This document shows positions 19,961-31,142 of a stretch of 64,000 nt of DNA, in pieces. The stretch is from contig SADC01000941.1 of NCBI GenBank assembly GCA_004194705.1, positions 1-64,000 on the forward strand. Direction: 5' to 3'. Each line of letters opens with the position of its first letter. Positions within the stretch are counted from its first letter, which is position 1. Position numbers and translations under genes: made by a program. The notes beneath the pieces are model-generated. The model was not told the DNA's origin. It was given only the letters and a program-made list of their open reading frames with translations, and did not search any database. This stretch comes from Ditylenchus dipsaci. Its lineage: Eukaryota > Nematoda > Chromadorea > Rhabditida > Anguinidae.

Positions 19961-21450
19961 AGCCACCAACAAAAAAAGTTGTAAGTCGATTAAAAGGCTT
20001 ATGAGTGAAAATAATACACTTTTTAAAAATTCAGTTCTATTTTTTTTTTAAATTTTCGTTGCTGTTTTTTTTGTAAACAGTGTGTTCATATATTTTTTGT
20101 GTTTTCTAACCATAAGTAGCTCCCAGATAGCTTAAGCACTGTCATCGGTTTTATTGGAGAAATCAATGGTGCAAGTGGTTGCGTTCACCAACTTTAAAAA
20201 AATGGTAGAGTTTTTTTTATTCACCCTCTACAGGGTGGGGTAAAACAATTCGGCCATTTCTAGAAATTTTGTCAGGCGCTTCCGCGCACCGGTGAAACCC
20301 CGAAAAATTTTTGAGGTTTCAGCCAACATTCTGCCTTACGATTGTTAGTATTACTGCAGCCCATAATAAATAAAGAGAGAGAAAATGCATACAAGCAATA
20401 CTAAAAATCAGCCCACAAAAAACATCAATTTAAATAATGAAAATGGCCGTTTTTTTAATCCAGAGTGGGATTTTTTTTTCCACGCTGTATATGTACACTA
20501 TATAGAAATAAGGGTCGGCAGGCGCCTATCGGCGCTCTAGAGATATTTTCGCAACAAACAATAGCCCATTAAAATATTGCCCGAAAAAAGTGGTTTGGTG
20601 CTCAACGGGACCACTCAAATTGGCGACAGACAGATGACCCCCGTCCCACATACTATATAGAGATTCGATGACGACAATGGTGATTTCGAGTTTTTGAATT
20701 CGCGGGAGACAGCTATTTCACTGCGAAAATAATTTTCAAGTTTTTTTGTTTTTATTTGAAATTTTTTCAAAATTTTGAATCATTCATTAGTTGAGCCCAA
20801 CGGGGCTCGCCAACGGGGCGTGACAATGTCAGATCGGATGAGTCGGTGAACTTCCACCGAGCTATAGCCTTTACAAGATTTCCTTCGACTCATATTCAAA
20901 TCAAAAAATAATTCGAAAAAACATTTTCCGTGTTTATGGCGTAAAAAGTCTGTCCCCGCTAATTCAAAAAATTTCTAAATTGCCATTGTCATCAACGCCG
21001 ATGGCCCTTCAAGTGATCCAGCTTGTATATTAGATTCGGATTGGATTTTTTTAGAGTCAACACTAAATTATTCAACAGCATATCGTTTTAGAAGTGCTTC
21101 AAAAATTACTAAATATCAAAAAATGCGTCAGTATTTCCTACGAAAAGGAATAGTCTAGTCCAAAGTATAGACACATATAAAAGGCTATTTTAAAAAGTCA
21201 TTCACTCCAGCTTTCAGCATATTTTAGCATACCACCAACAAAAGTGGTCGAATAAACTGTGTGTAAGCATTCAAAGCTAATCAACATTCAAAAAGCCGCC
21301 TACAGTACACCAATCGTCGAAAATCTGGTCGAGAATAAAATAAGGTGAACAACAAAGAAAAAAATTGTCCATCCATATTAGATAATTAGATAAAAAGTGT
21401 GGAATTTGTAGCATTTATTTTCTTTTTGTCTTTCTCAAAACCGAAGAATT
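19961..21450. other. Intergenic, no gene seen
   Basis: AT-rich DNA between WASF (-) and the RRM gene (+), so it probably holds two divergent promoters. One degenerate foldback runs from about 20655 (GATTCGATGACGACAATGG) to 21010 (TTGCCATTGTCATCAACG). A GCGCCTATCGGCGC hairpin is at 20523-20536. Nothing else recognised. Confidence 0.35.
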
Positions 21451-24427
21451 ATGTCTCAGGGTCAGGGCAGTGGATTTTCCGTTTATGGTAATGGTTTGTT
21501 GACCCTAAAATCTCTGCGCGATCCATCTCAAAAAAGCATCGTAGTTGAGTTTATTCTCAATAAAAAAAATTCTCTGGTGTCTCCTGCTTTAAAAAACATA
21601 GAACTTTAAAAAGAAAATTGGCTTGAAAAATAACCAACCCAAGATTTAAGCTGTAAATTAGCTGAGATGGAGTCGAAGCAGACCGCTTCAAAATGGCAGT
21701 GCAGGTAATGAGGGAGAGGTGAACAATATCTCGACCTCTGGTGAGGGAACAACAACCCCAACAAAGAGAGGTAAGAGTATGTGCTACGGTCTTGCAAAAC
21801 GCTAAAAAGTGTATCTTTTGACGACATTTACTATTCATAGTTGCTGAGACATGGCTATTTTGAATAATCGGCGCTAGTAGCGATTAACCACCCCTCCTAA
21901 CAATCAAGTTTAGGCTAAGCCCTTAGGCTCGGGGTAGACCAGTGTACGAAAGTTGTGACTAATAACTGTGTTACGCATTTTTTGGGTCTGGGGCATGAAT
22001 TCGGGTACTTTTTACGTGTGAGTTTGAATCGAAAAGTGAAAATCGTTGAGGCACTTATTCACGACTAGGGTCGAATAATAATTTTACGACTTGTCAACTT
22101 TTGAGCAAATCTTACATTTTAAGCAAAACAGGCTCTATATGTGTAGGAGTATCCCCGGAAAAAAACTGCCTTGGTCCACCCTGTTGTTTTTTTTTGAAAA
22201 TTAAAGTTTGAGAACATGTTTGAACCCGTCCTAACATACGGTGGCCTACCCTTGCCTAATCCTAATTTACCAAAATCAGCTTGAATGGCCAAGATTTTTT
22301 TTAATAATTTTTGGTCAAAAATCTTTTTTATTGCAAAAATTATTAAAAAGTGTAAATAAGCACTTTTGAGACTTTTGCTAAAAAAATTGAAAAGAACCAA
22401 CAGGGGGACCAAGGCCCTACACATACAAAATCATTTTGTGTACAGTGACCCTCGATTTAACGACACCCCTGGGGACCGGCTTAAGGTGTCATTAAATCGG
22501 GGTTCACTTTGACTAAATTTTAAAATTAAAAAATCGGACAAATACTTTTGAACTGTCGTAAAAATATAGGAAGAGATCTCAGTTAGAGATCAGAGTTTTC
22601 ATTTCAAATTATTTTGTTTATGTGGTACGGTCGTCTGTCTCGTATTTTATCGCTCGCTGGTGTCTAGCACTTGTTTTTTTATTATGTTCGACTCTTCTGA
22701 CCGTTTCATTTACTAAGCCGTGTCGCGACCTGCCATTTTTAGCAGTAGTATTTAGCATACCTTCGAGTAATTAACGAGTAATTACTCGGTTAATTACTCG
22801 GTTAATAACTCCAAAAGTATTTTACCGGTAAATTGCCCAACCCTACATGGAACCCTCACGGGTTGTTTGTATGAAATCAGACAGTTTGGGGTTGTTTCAG
22901 TTATTTTATTGTGTTTTTGGTGTGTTTTTGGAAGAACAACTTTGCGCAGCTAAAACATTTATCTGGTGCAGAATTTAACAAGCTTTCAAATGAATACAAA
23001 TTTACTCGGGTTAGTGACCGTATAACATGCAAAAATGGCGTTCTGTATTTTCATGATTTTCAGACAGAAAATTCTTTTTTTTTGTAAATTTAGGCAGTTA
23101 ACGTTGATACGTGTTCAAACGTGTGTCCCAAGTAGAGTTGTAGAAATTCCCGGAAATATAGAAAACCCGGGAATATTCCCGGGAACATTGGGAATATCCC
23201 GGAATATTCCCAATATAGGGGAAATTACCGGGAAACCCGGGAATATTCCCAATGTTCCCGGGAATATTCCCATTGTACAACCCTAGTCCCAAGTCACAAA
23301 AAACATTAAAATCGAGAACGCCACATAAGGCGCGAATTTGAAATAAGCCGTAAAAAGCCGATGCACCAACAAATTTGTTGATTTTTGAACTACTTTCTAT
23401 AAGAACTTGCTGCCTTGTTTTAGTATCAAAATGATGTGCAGTTTCTGCGCTTTCTGTTACAGTCAAGCCCTGTAAAATAAACGGTGATATCAACAATTTT
23501 TCGATCCTTATAAAAACAGAACTAAATTTATTATTTCAAATTTCGTTTGAAAAGTGCTAATATTTTGCATGTATATATACTGTCACTAACCCGAGTAAAT
23601 TTGTATTCATTTGAAAGCTTGTTGAATTCTGCACCAAATACGTGTTTAAGCTGCGCAAAATTGTTCTTCTCCAAAAAACACAATAAAATAACTGAAACAA
23701 CCCAAAACTGTCTGATTTCATACAAACAACCCGTGAGGGTTCCATGGAAAGAGCACTTTTCAGAGATTTTTTTTTTTCCTATCTTGTTCAGCGTGAAATT
23801 CTGAACAAGACGCTCGCATTGTACAAACAGCCTTTTAAGTGTTGATCGAGAAAATCGTTTGTGAATGTGTAATGATATACTTTTGAGCGTTTTGAAAAAC
23901 CGTATAAGTGTGTGTGTGTGACTAGTATTCTCCAAAACTGAGCTTTCTCAATAAAAAAATTGACTTAATTACACCAATAAAATTTGTTTTCAATGGTTCA
24001 AAAGTGTTACAGTAGGGTTTTTTGACTTGGCTACCACACTAAAAATTCCTTTTCTGAGCTGTTTCAGAGAATAACTCAGAAAAACAAATCCATATGAAAA
24101 ATACACAAAAATCCCAATAGATGTGTCGTAGGAGTTCATTTAAGCAGCATCATTTTAATAATTTCAATCAAAACTAAATATATTTTGGATTTCTTTGCAG
24201 TTGGAAATATCCCGTACAACGTCACTGAAAACGACTTGGGCAATTTCTTTAGCCAGGCCGGCAATGTGACCAATGTGCGTATTGTGTATGACCGAGAAAC
24301 AAACCGACCCAAGGGTTTCGGCTTCTGCGAATTCGCCGACCAACAAGGAGCTGAGAACGCTGTGACCACTCTCAATGGAGTTGACTTTAATGGGCGTGCA
24401 CTGCGAGTCAACTGGGCGAGCAAATAA
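21451..24427 (+). CDS. Small single-RRM protein, CstF-64 RRM-like (87 aa)
   Basis: Two exons, 21451-21487 and 24201-24427, joined at phase 1 with GT-AG sites. The frame is intact: 264 nt including TAA. It starts MSQGQGSGFSVYVGNIPYNV. RNP2 is VYVGNI, RNP1 is KGFGFCEF, preceded by VYDRETNRP and followed by GRALRVNWASK, the signature of the RRM of cleavage stimulation factor subunit 2 (CSTF2). The chain stops straight after the RRM, so the CSTF2 hinge, Pro/Gly region and C-terminal domain are absent. It may be a short paralogue, or an isoform with an early stop. AATAAA at 24580-24585 supports a real 3' end here. The 2.7 kb intron holds several MITEs. Confidence 0.85.
22137..22428. mobile_element. 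MITE with TGTGTAGG ends and GCCTTGGTCC arms
   Basis: Left end ATGTGTAGGAGTATCC, right end GGCCCTACACATAC, with GCCTTGGTCCACCCTGTTG against CAACAGGGGGACCAAGGC inside. Lies in the RRM-gene intron. Confidence 0.55.
22443..22512. mobile_element. 70 bp CAGTGACCCTCGATTTAACG MITE
   Basis: Tiny palindrome preceded by TA, ends CAGTGACCCTCGATTTAACG and CATTAAATCGGGGTTCACTTTG, with CCCCTGGGG near the centre. Confidence 0.6.
22852..23745. mobile_element. Long-arm foldback with a nested hAT MITE
   Basis: Arms of ~185 bp: 22852-23035 (CATGGAACCCTCACGGGTTG) and inverted 23565-23745. Interior includes GCGAATTTGAAATAAGCC and GCGCTTTCTGTTACAGT, also present in the foldback at 55429-56130, so the two are one family. 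A complete 153 bp hAT-type MITE (23133-23285) is inserted inside. Confidence 0.65.
23133..23285. mobile_element. 153 bp hAT-type MITE, TSD GTCCCAAG, SmaI palindromes
   Basis: Ends TAGAGTTGTA and TAGGGTTGTA (inverted) with a perfect 8 bp duplication GTCCCAAG (23125-23132; 23286-23293). Between them CCCGGGAATATTCCC and variants are repeated about six times. The unit is a palindrome containing CCCGGG and AATATT. Confidence 0.8.
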
Positions 24428-24639
24428 AATGTTGTGTTATTGTTGAACCAAAGTCCAAATAACTAAAACTCTACAAATGTTTGTCACTCTAAACTCAGTT
24501 ACTTTGCATTTCTTAAGAGTTCAAGTATATATTATAACTATGAAAACTAACTAATGATATTATTATTTGCTTTTCGATAAATAAAAGTAAATTGACATTT
24601 TTTATGTGTGAAATTACCTCTATGTAAAAAAAACAAATA

Positions 24640-24915
24640 GCTAGCAGCTTCATTTAATACAAGCACCTGGCCATATGGAAAAAGAGGGACATGCCCATGC
24701 GTTTTTGAAAAATTGAGGCGGGGACCAGAAGTTTTTTCTTCGCGAAAGTTTTTTATATGCGTGTTCATTAATGTTTTTTTATGTTTTTTGCCCTATTTTA
24801 AAAGCAGTGTAGCGCGATCTATATAACTTTTTATTGTAAAACCAGATTAAAACAAAACACTTATAATGCGAATGCTGGTAACCGGCTTTTTTGCCGTGTC
24901 GCGCACGGGCATGTA
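24640..24915. mobile_element. Foldback remnant, GGGACATGCCC/GGGCATG ends
   Basis: GAGGGACATGCCCATGCG on the left and CGCGCACGGGCATG on the right, with ATTTAATACAAG-like AT-rich interior. A related arrangement (GGAGCATGCCCGTGCG ... CACGGGGATG) is at 35356-35585. Intergenic between the RRM gene and CHMP2B. Confidence 0.45.
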
Positions 24916-25036
24916 TCTTTAACAGCGGCCAGTAAGTAAAAATATCTATCGTTTATTCTATCCAAAAAATTTAATTGTATTTACAATACAACAGAGTAAA
25001 TAAATGTACAACCAGGATAGTAAACATTCTTTTCAT

Positions 25037-25914
25037 TTAATTTTTAAGTTGAGCCAGTAGACGTTCCAAATCCACATCTTCTGTTCGGTCTTTGAAGTCT
25101 CGCCCAAGTTTTCTTTGATTCTTGGCACCTTGGAGAGCTGTAAATTTTGTGAAATAAGATTAGATAGTTTATAAATAAAATATTCATACTTTTTCATTCA
25201 TCTCTATGCCGATTTCGTCCAGAACTTGATCGATCACCTTGTCTTCCTCGCCCTCGTCAACATCCAAGAGAGAATCAAGAGTTTCACCCATTATCTCTTC
25301 TCGCAAATCCATCTTATCTTGAGTTTGGCTAAAATCGCGCATGTCCTTAGCAAATTTGTCAAGTGGCATTTGCTGGTCCACCACCTTCATAGTCTGTGCA
25401 GCAGTTCCCATGGCTTTAGCCATGGTGCCCATGCTCTTCATCTGCCTGAAAATTTCGACGTTTCATACGTGAAAAATCCAAGAGAAATTCAAGTCATAAC
25501 AAAACAACAAACTTGTTCTTTGTAGCCATTCCAGAAATATTTGCACTCATAGTGACGCTTTTCGCTTTCTGCTTCCTTAGCTGAACAAGCTGTTTTGCTA
25601 ATACAACACATGCATCTTTGTGGCCTGCTTTCGCTAGTTTCTTGATCTCTAGCTCCTGCAAACAAAAAACTTTGAAGATAAAAATTTATAAAGTCTTGAA
25701 TTGTCGTGTATTAAAAAAAAGACTAACTAGTTCCTTTTCTTTTCGCTCTAGCTGTCGGAAGTCAGTAGCCAAGCCACGGTTTACACTTCTTAGCTCTCGT
25801 TCATTAGCTCTTTCTATCTCTGAATTGTATAACACAGTTAACAAATTTAAAGTTTAGTTTTTGAATATAAATAGCACCTTTATCAGTGGGCTTGTTTCCA
25901 AAAATCCAGCTCAT
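25037..25914 (-). CDS. CHMP2B: ESCRT-III subunit CHMP2B
   Basis: Vps2-type ESCRT-III subunit acting in membrane scission at endosomes and the midbody. Five minus-strand exons: 25878-25914, 25728-25819, 25513-25655, 25190-25445, 25037-25137, all with GT-AG and matching phase. The basic N-terminal helices are MSWIFGNKPTDKEIERANER and LELEIKKLAKAG. LAKQLVQLRK, SMGTMAKAMGTAAQTMK and KVIDQVLDEIGIE match CHMP2B better than CHMP2A. The acidic linker is LLDVDEGEED. The C-terminus EDVDLERLLAQLKN fits an MIT-interacting motif that recruits Vps4. Coding length is 629 nt, one short of 210 codons. The frame slips near 25075, between SKTE and DVDLE, most simply a one-base omission. An AATAAA is at 24952-24957 (minus). 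Confidence 0.95.
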
Positions 25915-26240
25915 TTCTGCAATTTATTTTGTTTAAACATATAATAAGTGAAACAAGAGAAAAATTGAAAGAGTTCACTTGGACAAAAATAGAAAAATGA
26001 GTCACAGTATAAATTTTTTATTTTTGATGAACAAAATTGTTGATTCAAAATGTTTGCTTTAAAAATTGATTAACATAACGCCAACATCGGAAAACTGGTT
26101 CTAGCTGGATTCGAAATTCTTTATTGTCGAAAATTATCATGTCTAGCTTTATGGTATAAACAGGTGTAGAAACGGTCCTTTTTAAACATCCATACCAGTG
26201 CATGAAGATTTCAAATCGAAGTATAGAAACATCATACAGC
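25915..26240. other. Upstream flank of CHMP2B
   Basis: AT-rich, no gene seen. It should include the CHMP2B promoter, but no core motif is obvious. Confidence 0.3.
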
Positions 26241-26243
26241 TAA

Positions 26244-28039
26244 AGCTAGGAACCCAATGGGAGCCGCACCTCCGCACTCCGCACTCCGCGCAAATCTTCA
26301 CTCCTGCGGTGCTCGCCAGCGTGTACACAATCAGGCGACACTTTTTTGGAGCCGCACTTCCGCGCTCTTTCATTCTGAGTGGAGGATTTTTTATTCGGGT
26401 GCGGCGCATCGTCGTTGTTTCATTTTCTTATGCTCTTTTCGGCGCTCAAATTTTTTTGAGTACAACTTTTCCGCTTGTGAATCCTAACTGAAACTTTTTA
26501 AGACTAAGGCTACGATCTACAAATTTTCGGAAAATGGGAAATTTTTCAAAGTAACACAGAAAACCACCCTATCTCAACTAAAATCATGTGCTGAACACAG
26601 TTTGTTAATACCGAAATAGTGATTTCACTAGCAACAACACCTATAATGGGGTAGATACTTATTCTGAGGGAGCATCTGCCTACAAATCCCGAAAATATCA
26701 GTTTTTTATACGGGATTGAAAACCATGATTTCTCACCCAAAATTTTACGCTGAACATGGTTTGACAATACCAAAACTGTAATTTTGGTGACTCAAACTAT
26801 GAAACCTAGGATAGGTACCCATGGTTCAGGTGGATATCAAGCTGGATGGCCAAAAAATAAAATTTTAGTCAATTTTTTTTACGTTTTTCATGCTTTAAAA
26901 CCTGTTTTCTGGACTAATTCGGAAATGCTGAAGATGGTTTGATAGTGGTAAAATGCCGTTTTGTAGGGTATTTTTTTAGTTTGGGCAATAATTAATTTCG
27001 CTAAAATCAATTATTGCCTGAAACTCAAAAATACTCAAGAAAACGGCGGAAATCGTATCTGTTAACACCAGGATTTGAGCCTGCAACCTCAAAAATCGAT
27101 CCAGCGGCCTCTAGATCACCCCTGAGAATCCATGAACTAAATCAAGTGGTCGACCACTTGAATCAAAAAAAAATTTACGTTTTCGGTTACAAACAAATTT
27201 TCTGCACTAATTCGAGCATGCTGAAGATGGTTTGACAGTGGTAAAATCACGTTTTATCAAGAAATTTTTGATTTATCGCTAACGATTGATTTTGATAAAT
27301 CAAGAATTAGCAATAACTCACAAATTTCTCAATAAAACGTGATTTCAGTACTGTCAAACCATCTTCAGCATGCTCGAATTAGTGCAGAAAAATTGTTTTG
27401 TAACCCGAAAACGTAAATTTTTTTTTGATCCAAGTGGTCGACCACTTGGTTTGCTACCACCTGGTCTAAATTGGGGAGGATTGCCGTCACCGAGGTTACT
27501 GGTTCGAGCCTCACTAAGTGTTAATTTTATTTTTTACTTCCATTTTTAAGCCATCCAGGTGGACACCCACCTGACCAGGAGGTACCCACCCAGGAGTTGG
27601 GGTTAGGGTGGGGGATATCCAAGTGGACACCCAAAATTCAGGAGTCGATTAGGCTTATTAACAATTTTTATCCATACTTATTTTAGCCGATTACGTATTT
27701 GTAGCCTGATTAATAGTACCGAATTACCGAAATTTGATAAACGTCAATCAACTCAGAAAAAAATACATTTTTCGGCATATCTCACGTGGAAAAAATATCC
27801 GACTAAATGCAAAAAAATGCATTGAAAAATTGAGCGCGGCGGTGCGGATTGCACCCGCACTCGAACTCCTCACTTTCTCACTCCCGCGGCGAGGAGGCAA
27901 ATTTTCATTGGTACAGTCGAGTGCCGCACTGCCGTGGTGCCGCTCTTAGTGCGGGAGTGCGGAGGTGCGGATCCAGTGTATACCCAATGAGCTCTGCACC
28001 CTCAGATCTGCACCTTCACCCCTCATTGGGTTCCTAGCT
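26244..28039. mobile_element. Non-autonomous PIF/Harbinger-like element, TSD TAA
   Basis: Inverted ends AGCTAGGAACCCAATG with a 3 bp TAA duplication (26241-26243; 28040-28042). The AG start and TWA target match the complete Harbinger at 13499. Inside each end is a GC-rich array of GTGCGGAG-type units (CCGCACCTCCGCACTCC at 26265-26290; GCGGGAGTGCGGAGGTGCGG at 27951-27970), strikingly unlike the AT-rich surroundings. The interior contains CCAAGTGG-palindrome MITE copies and SINE-like boxes but no transposase. Confidence 0.75.
27130..27465. mobile_element. Palindromic MITE, AAGTGGTCGACCACTTG copy
   Basis: Foldback with AAGTGGTCGACCACTTGAATC on the left and CCAAGTGGTCGACCACTTGG on the right, and GAGCATGCTGAAGATGG/CCATCTTCAGCATGCTC arms. 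The centre is ATTGATTTTGATAAATCAAG. A further partial copy precedes it at about 26880-27050. Confidence 0.7.
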
Positions 28040-28962
28040 TAAGTCTCGATTTTACGCAGCCCCTTAAGTTCGCTTCCGCCTTGGGTCCGACACTTTATAC
28101 ACCTCAATTTTTTAAATCTTTTGCCAAATGTGATTCAAATGTGACCCGTTATCAAAAGAGTTGCCGTGAAATCAATACCCGCGGTTTTTAAAGGGCATGG
28201 TTACCTGTTACAAATTTTGTCCCGCCAATTCAAACTTCTGTACGAATTTTTCAACTTGGTTTTTACAAAACTATACCTAAAATTAAATTCTAGGACTTGT
28301 TTTGTTAGAAACCAAACTAGACCTCGATTTCCTGTAAAATATTTCAACGATTTGAAGATTTTGTGCTTTGTATGAATTAACTTTTTCGACCAAGTTCCTC
28401 TATTCATCTTTTACTGAAGAAAAATATCTTATTGAATAGCTGAGATTCAGGCTGCATTATATTAAAAAAATTTGAAAGTGTATTCACGATGTGAGAAAAC
28501 AAAAGAAAAGTTCAAATAAATGAAAAATTTGGTACTAGAATTAAGTATTTTGGTACTAGAAAAAAAGTACCACCCCGGTGAAATAGCTCGCAGAATTCTC
28601 GAGCGATTCCGTTAATTTTGCGGGGTATTCTTCAGAGAATTCTCCAATTGATTTTAACTACACTCAAGGCTTTGAGACTCTACTAATTCCATGTAAATGG
28701 AAGAAAATTCAAAAGAAGCAGAGAATTGGAATTGATATGAGAGATTGACCTAACGGGGATGACTCGTTTCTCCACCATTTCTTTTTGTAAATTAGCTTTT
28801 ACACATCTATTATTCTAGAACTAAGTTAAATTTCAACAATTGCTGGGCCTTGCTCGAGCGTGGTTTTTAAGAATACACAATTTGTGTTTGAAATTCGAAC
28901 ACACTTTAAGACTACCCATTGTTTCAGTAAATTTATCAAACTGAAATGTTCTTAACTTATAG
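28040..28962. other. Intergenic with a half MITE
   Basis: 28188-28320 is one half of the TTTAAAGGGCATG palindromic family, ending abruptly. 28540-28570 repeats GGTACTAGAA. No gene seen. The NDUFB4 promoter should lie in the right part. Confidence 0.4.
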
Positions 28963-29875
28963 ATGCGCTTAGCCGTTCGTCTGCTTCGCCCAGCGCCAAA
29001 TCAAAATGTGACGAATCCGAAAATGTGGCAAGATCCAGTTCGGGGCTACTTTGAATCTCACGGCAGGAGTGAATTTCTACCCGCGAGACGTACAACCTGA
29101 CAGATGATGAGAAGAAAGCTGTGCTATGGCGACATCGTGTTAAGGAAATTCTGAAGAAGGTACTTTGAATATAACTTATAATGTAAAATATTAATTCTTT
29201 CATAAAATTCTCGTTTTCAGGAGTATCTGAGACGCGAGTTCGATCCTCACACCTACAAGTACAAGGTCTGTCAACTATTTTCAGTGTGCACCATACGCCT
29301 ACCAGGGAGGACTAGCCGGGCAATATACCACCACCTCCACCACCCCCCCCGCACCCTCTAGTCAGGATTTTTTGATAAAGATTACACCCCCCCCCTTCTC
29401 GTCAGAAATTTTCTTGTGTCCTATGTACCCCTACGGTGTGCACTGATAATTTTTTTAATTAAACTTATTTAAGTCGTTCAATTGCAACATTTTTTAGCAA
29501 GGCGTCGTCGTGATCCGGCAATGTTTCGTTGGTATGCTGCTGATATGACACAGGCAGAATACTTCCGCTATACTCCAAGAACTGTGTTTCTGTGGTTCGC
29601 TGCCATTGTAGTTGGAGTATATCTTTATCTGAGAATTGGCAAAACCCCAGATGTAAGCTTGCATTTTCTCTATCTTTGTTATGACTTGTTTTTCGCAGGA
29701 GTTGAAGAAAGAGAAGTGCCTGGAAGGTCAATCACTGTGGTGGGATCGTCAGGAGGTAACTACATTTAGTTGTACCACAAGTAATCCTTTTAAACTTTTA
29801 TTTATTGCTTAGTTTCGTGGTATCAATACTGCTGGTCATGGAATTCTTGCGCCAAACTGGCCGATGGGTTGGTAG
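28963..29875 (+). CDS. NDUFB4: NADH dehydrogenase 1 beta subcomplex subunit 4 (NDUFB4)
   Basis: Single-pass inner-membrane accessory subunit of mitochondrial complex I. Exons 28963-29159, 29221-29258, 29502-29652, 29699-29755, 29813-29875. It includes ETYNLTDDEKKAVLWRHRVK, EYLRREFDPHTYKRRRDPAM, FRWYAADMTQAEYFRYTPRT, the membrane segment VFLWFAAIVVGVYLYL and ELKKEKCLEGQSLWWDR, ending ILAPNWPMGW. The order basic helix, FDP, RWxxAR-like, PT(K/R), TM helix and charged tail matches NDUFB4. The sum of exons is 506 nt. The frame shifts once at about 29084, between EFLPA and ETYNL, so one base appears lost. The first exon and start are the least certain part. AATAAA at 29963-29968. Confidence 0.85.
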
Positions 29876-30119
29876 AGACAAATGATCTTCGAAATCTAGG
29901 ACCTAAATTGTGTTCACAGACTCTTTTCTTTGTAATATAGTCGCTTGCATGTGTGTTGAAATAATAAATAAGGTTTGGATGTGTGATGTAAATTACTTAC
30001 TAAGATGTTAAATATATTACTCGGTGATTTTAGACGTCGTGGAGATAGCAGGTTGGCTGCTACGCTAAGATGTTAATTTTTTACACTTGACGCAAAAAAT
30101 TGCCTCTACCGTTTTTCTT

Positions 30120-30460
30120 AACCTACAGTTCTCGACCAGTAAATTATCGACCAACATATTCTTCAACCGGTAAATTAATTAGTTCTTCAACCGATTTAGT
30201 GTTCAACTAGTTACACTGTCAATATTGACAAGAAATCGTATTATTGTCCGCGACTTTTGTGTACGCTTAGCAAGAGAACACCTGGAATTAAGTGAAGTCA
30301 GATAAAAGGGTCGCAGAACAAAGCAATTCAGGAGTAGCTGGTTGAAAAATTAACCGGTTGAAGAATCTACTGCTTGAAGAACTTACCGATTAAAGAATTG
30401 GCCGGTTGAAGAAGTTACCGGTCGAGAACACGCGGTTGAAGAATAAGGGTAGAGCGAAAA
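30120..30460. mobile_element. Foldback with TTCTTCAACCGGTAA units
   Basis: Left units CTTCAACCGGTAAATTA and CTTCAACCGATT (30150-30210) face inverted units AACCGGTTGAAGAA, GGCCGGTTGAAGAAGTTACC and CGCGGTTGAAGAA (30350-30450). Sits ~150 bp beyond the NDUFB4 polyadenylation signal. No clear duplication. Confidence 0.6.
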
Positions 30461-31012
30461 AATTAGAAATGTTTGTCCAACCTGTTCTTGTTATTATGAT
30501 CAAGTAAGTCTTCGATCTATTCTACTGCCTCATGTTTTTGAACGTCAAAATTATCTAAAATAAACGTGCTCCATGCGGGGTAGGCCATTTTTGTTTAGTT
30601 TAGTATAGGGATGTGCACGACTTTTTTTTGAAAAGGTTTTAACCACCCCTGTCAGCCGAAATTTGCTTTTCTGATCACCACCAAGTTATTAAGATATGCG
30701 ACTGTTGAATTTTTCAAGGGTTTTCGCGACTACTTAGCGTTCATATTCGACTATTTATCCTTCGAAAATCTTTCACCTTTTGCAAACTCATAATTTTCCG
30801 TGGTAGGTACAATCCGGAAAAAATCTGGTCCATTCTGAGCTTTATCCCTCTCTTTCAAATAAGCCTCAAAGGAGTCTTCAAATAAGCTTTTTGAACTACG
30901 AATAAGTTTTTAATTTTTGGTTAACCTGTTAAGGCTCAATCGAAAACACCCGTCAAAATCATTGAATATCTCGTCAAAATCATTAAATCTGGTGCATGGA
31001 ATTTCATCCAAA

Positions 31013-31130
31013 ATTCAGTTCGTCCAAAGTCAGTTCGTCCAAAATTCAATTCGTCCAAAGACAATTCGTCCGAATTTCAATTCGTCCAAAATTCAGTTCG
31101 TCCAAAAGTCAATTCGTCCAAAAGTCAATT
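31013..31130. repeat. TTCGTCCAAAATTCAA array, left
   Basis: Seven to eight units of ~16 bp (CAGTTCGTCCAAA, CAATTCGTCCAAAAGT). The inverted array is at 34832-34950 (TTTTGGACGAATTG). Two further units at 32072-32105 are direct with the left array. Confidence 0.8.
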
Positions 31131-31142
31131 GGGTACGCGACT

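Noticed and set aside
26182..26491. Overlapping open frames on both strands in GC-rich DNA
   Set aside because: They coincide with the GC-rich end of the 26244-28039 element; no family similarity and both strands are open for compositional reasons.
29338..29395. C-rich runs near CCACCACCCCCCC as a possible structured or regulatory element
   Set aside because: Low-complexity intron sequence in NDUFB4 intron 2; no pairing or conserved motif.
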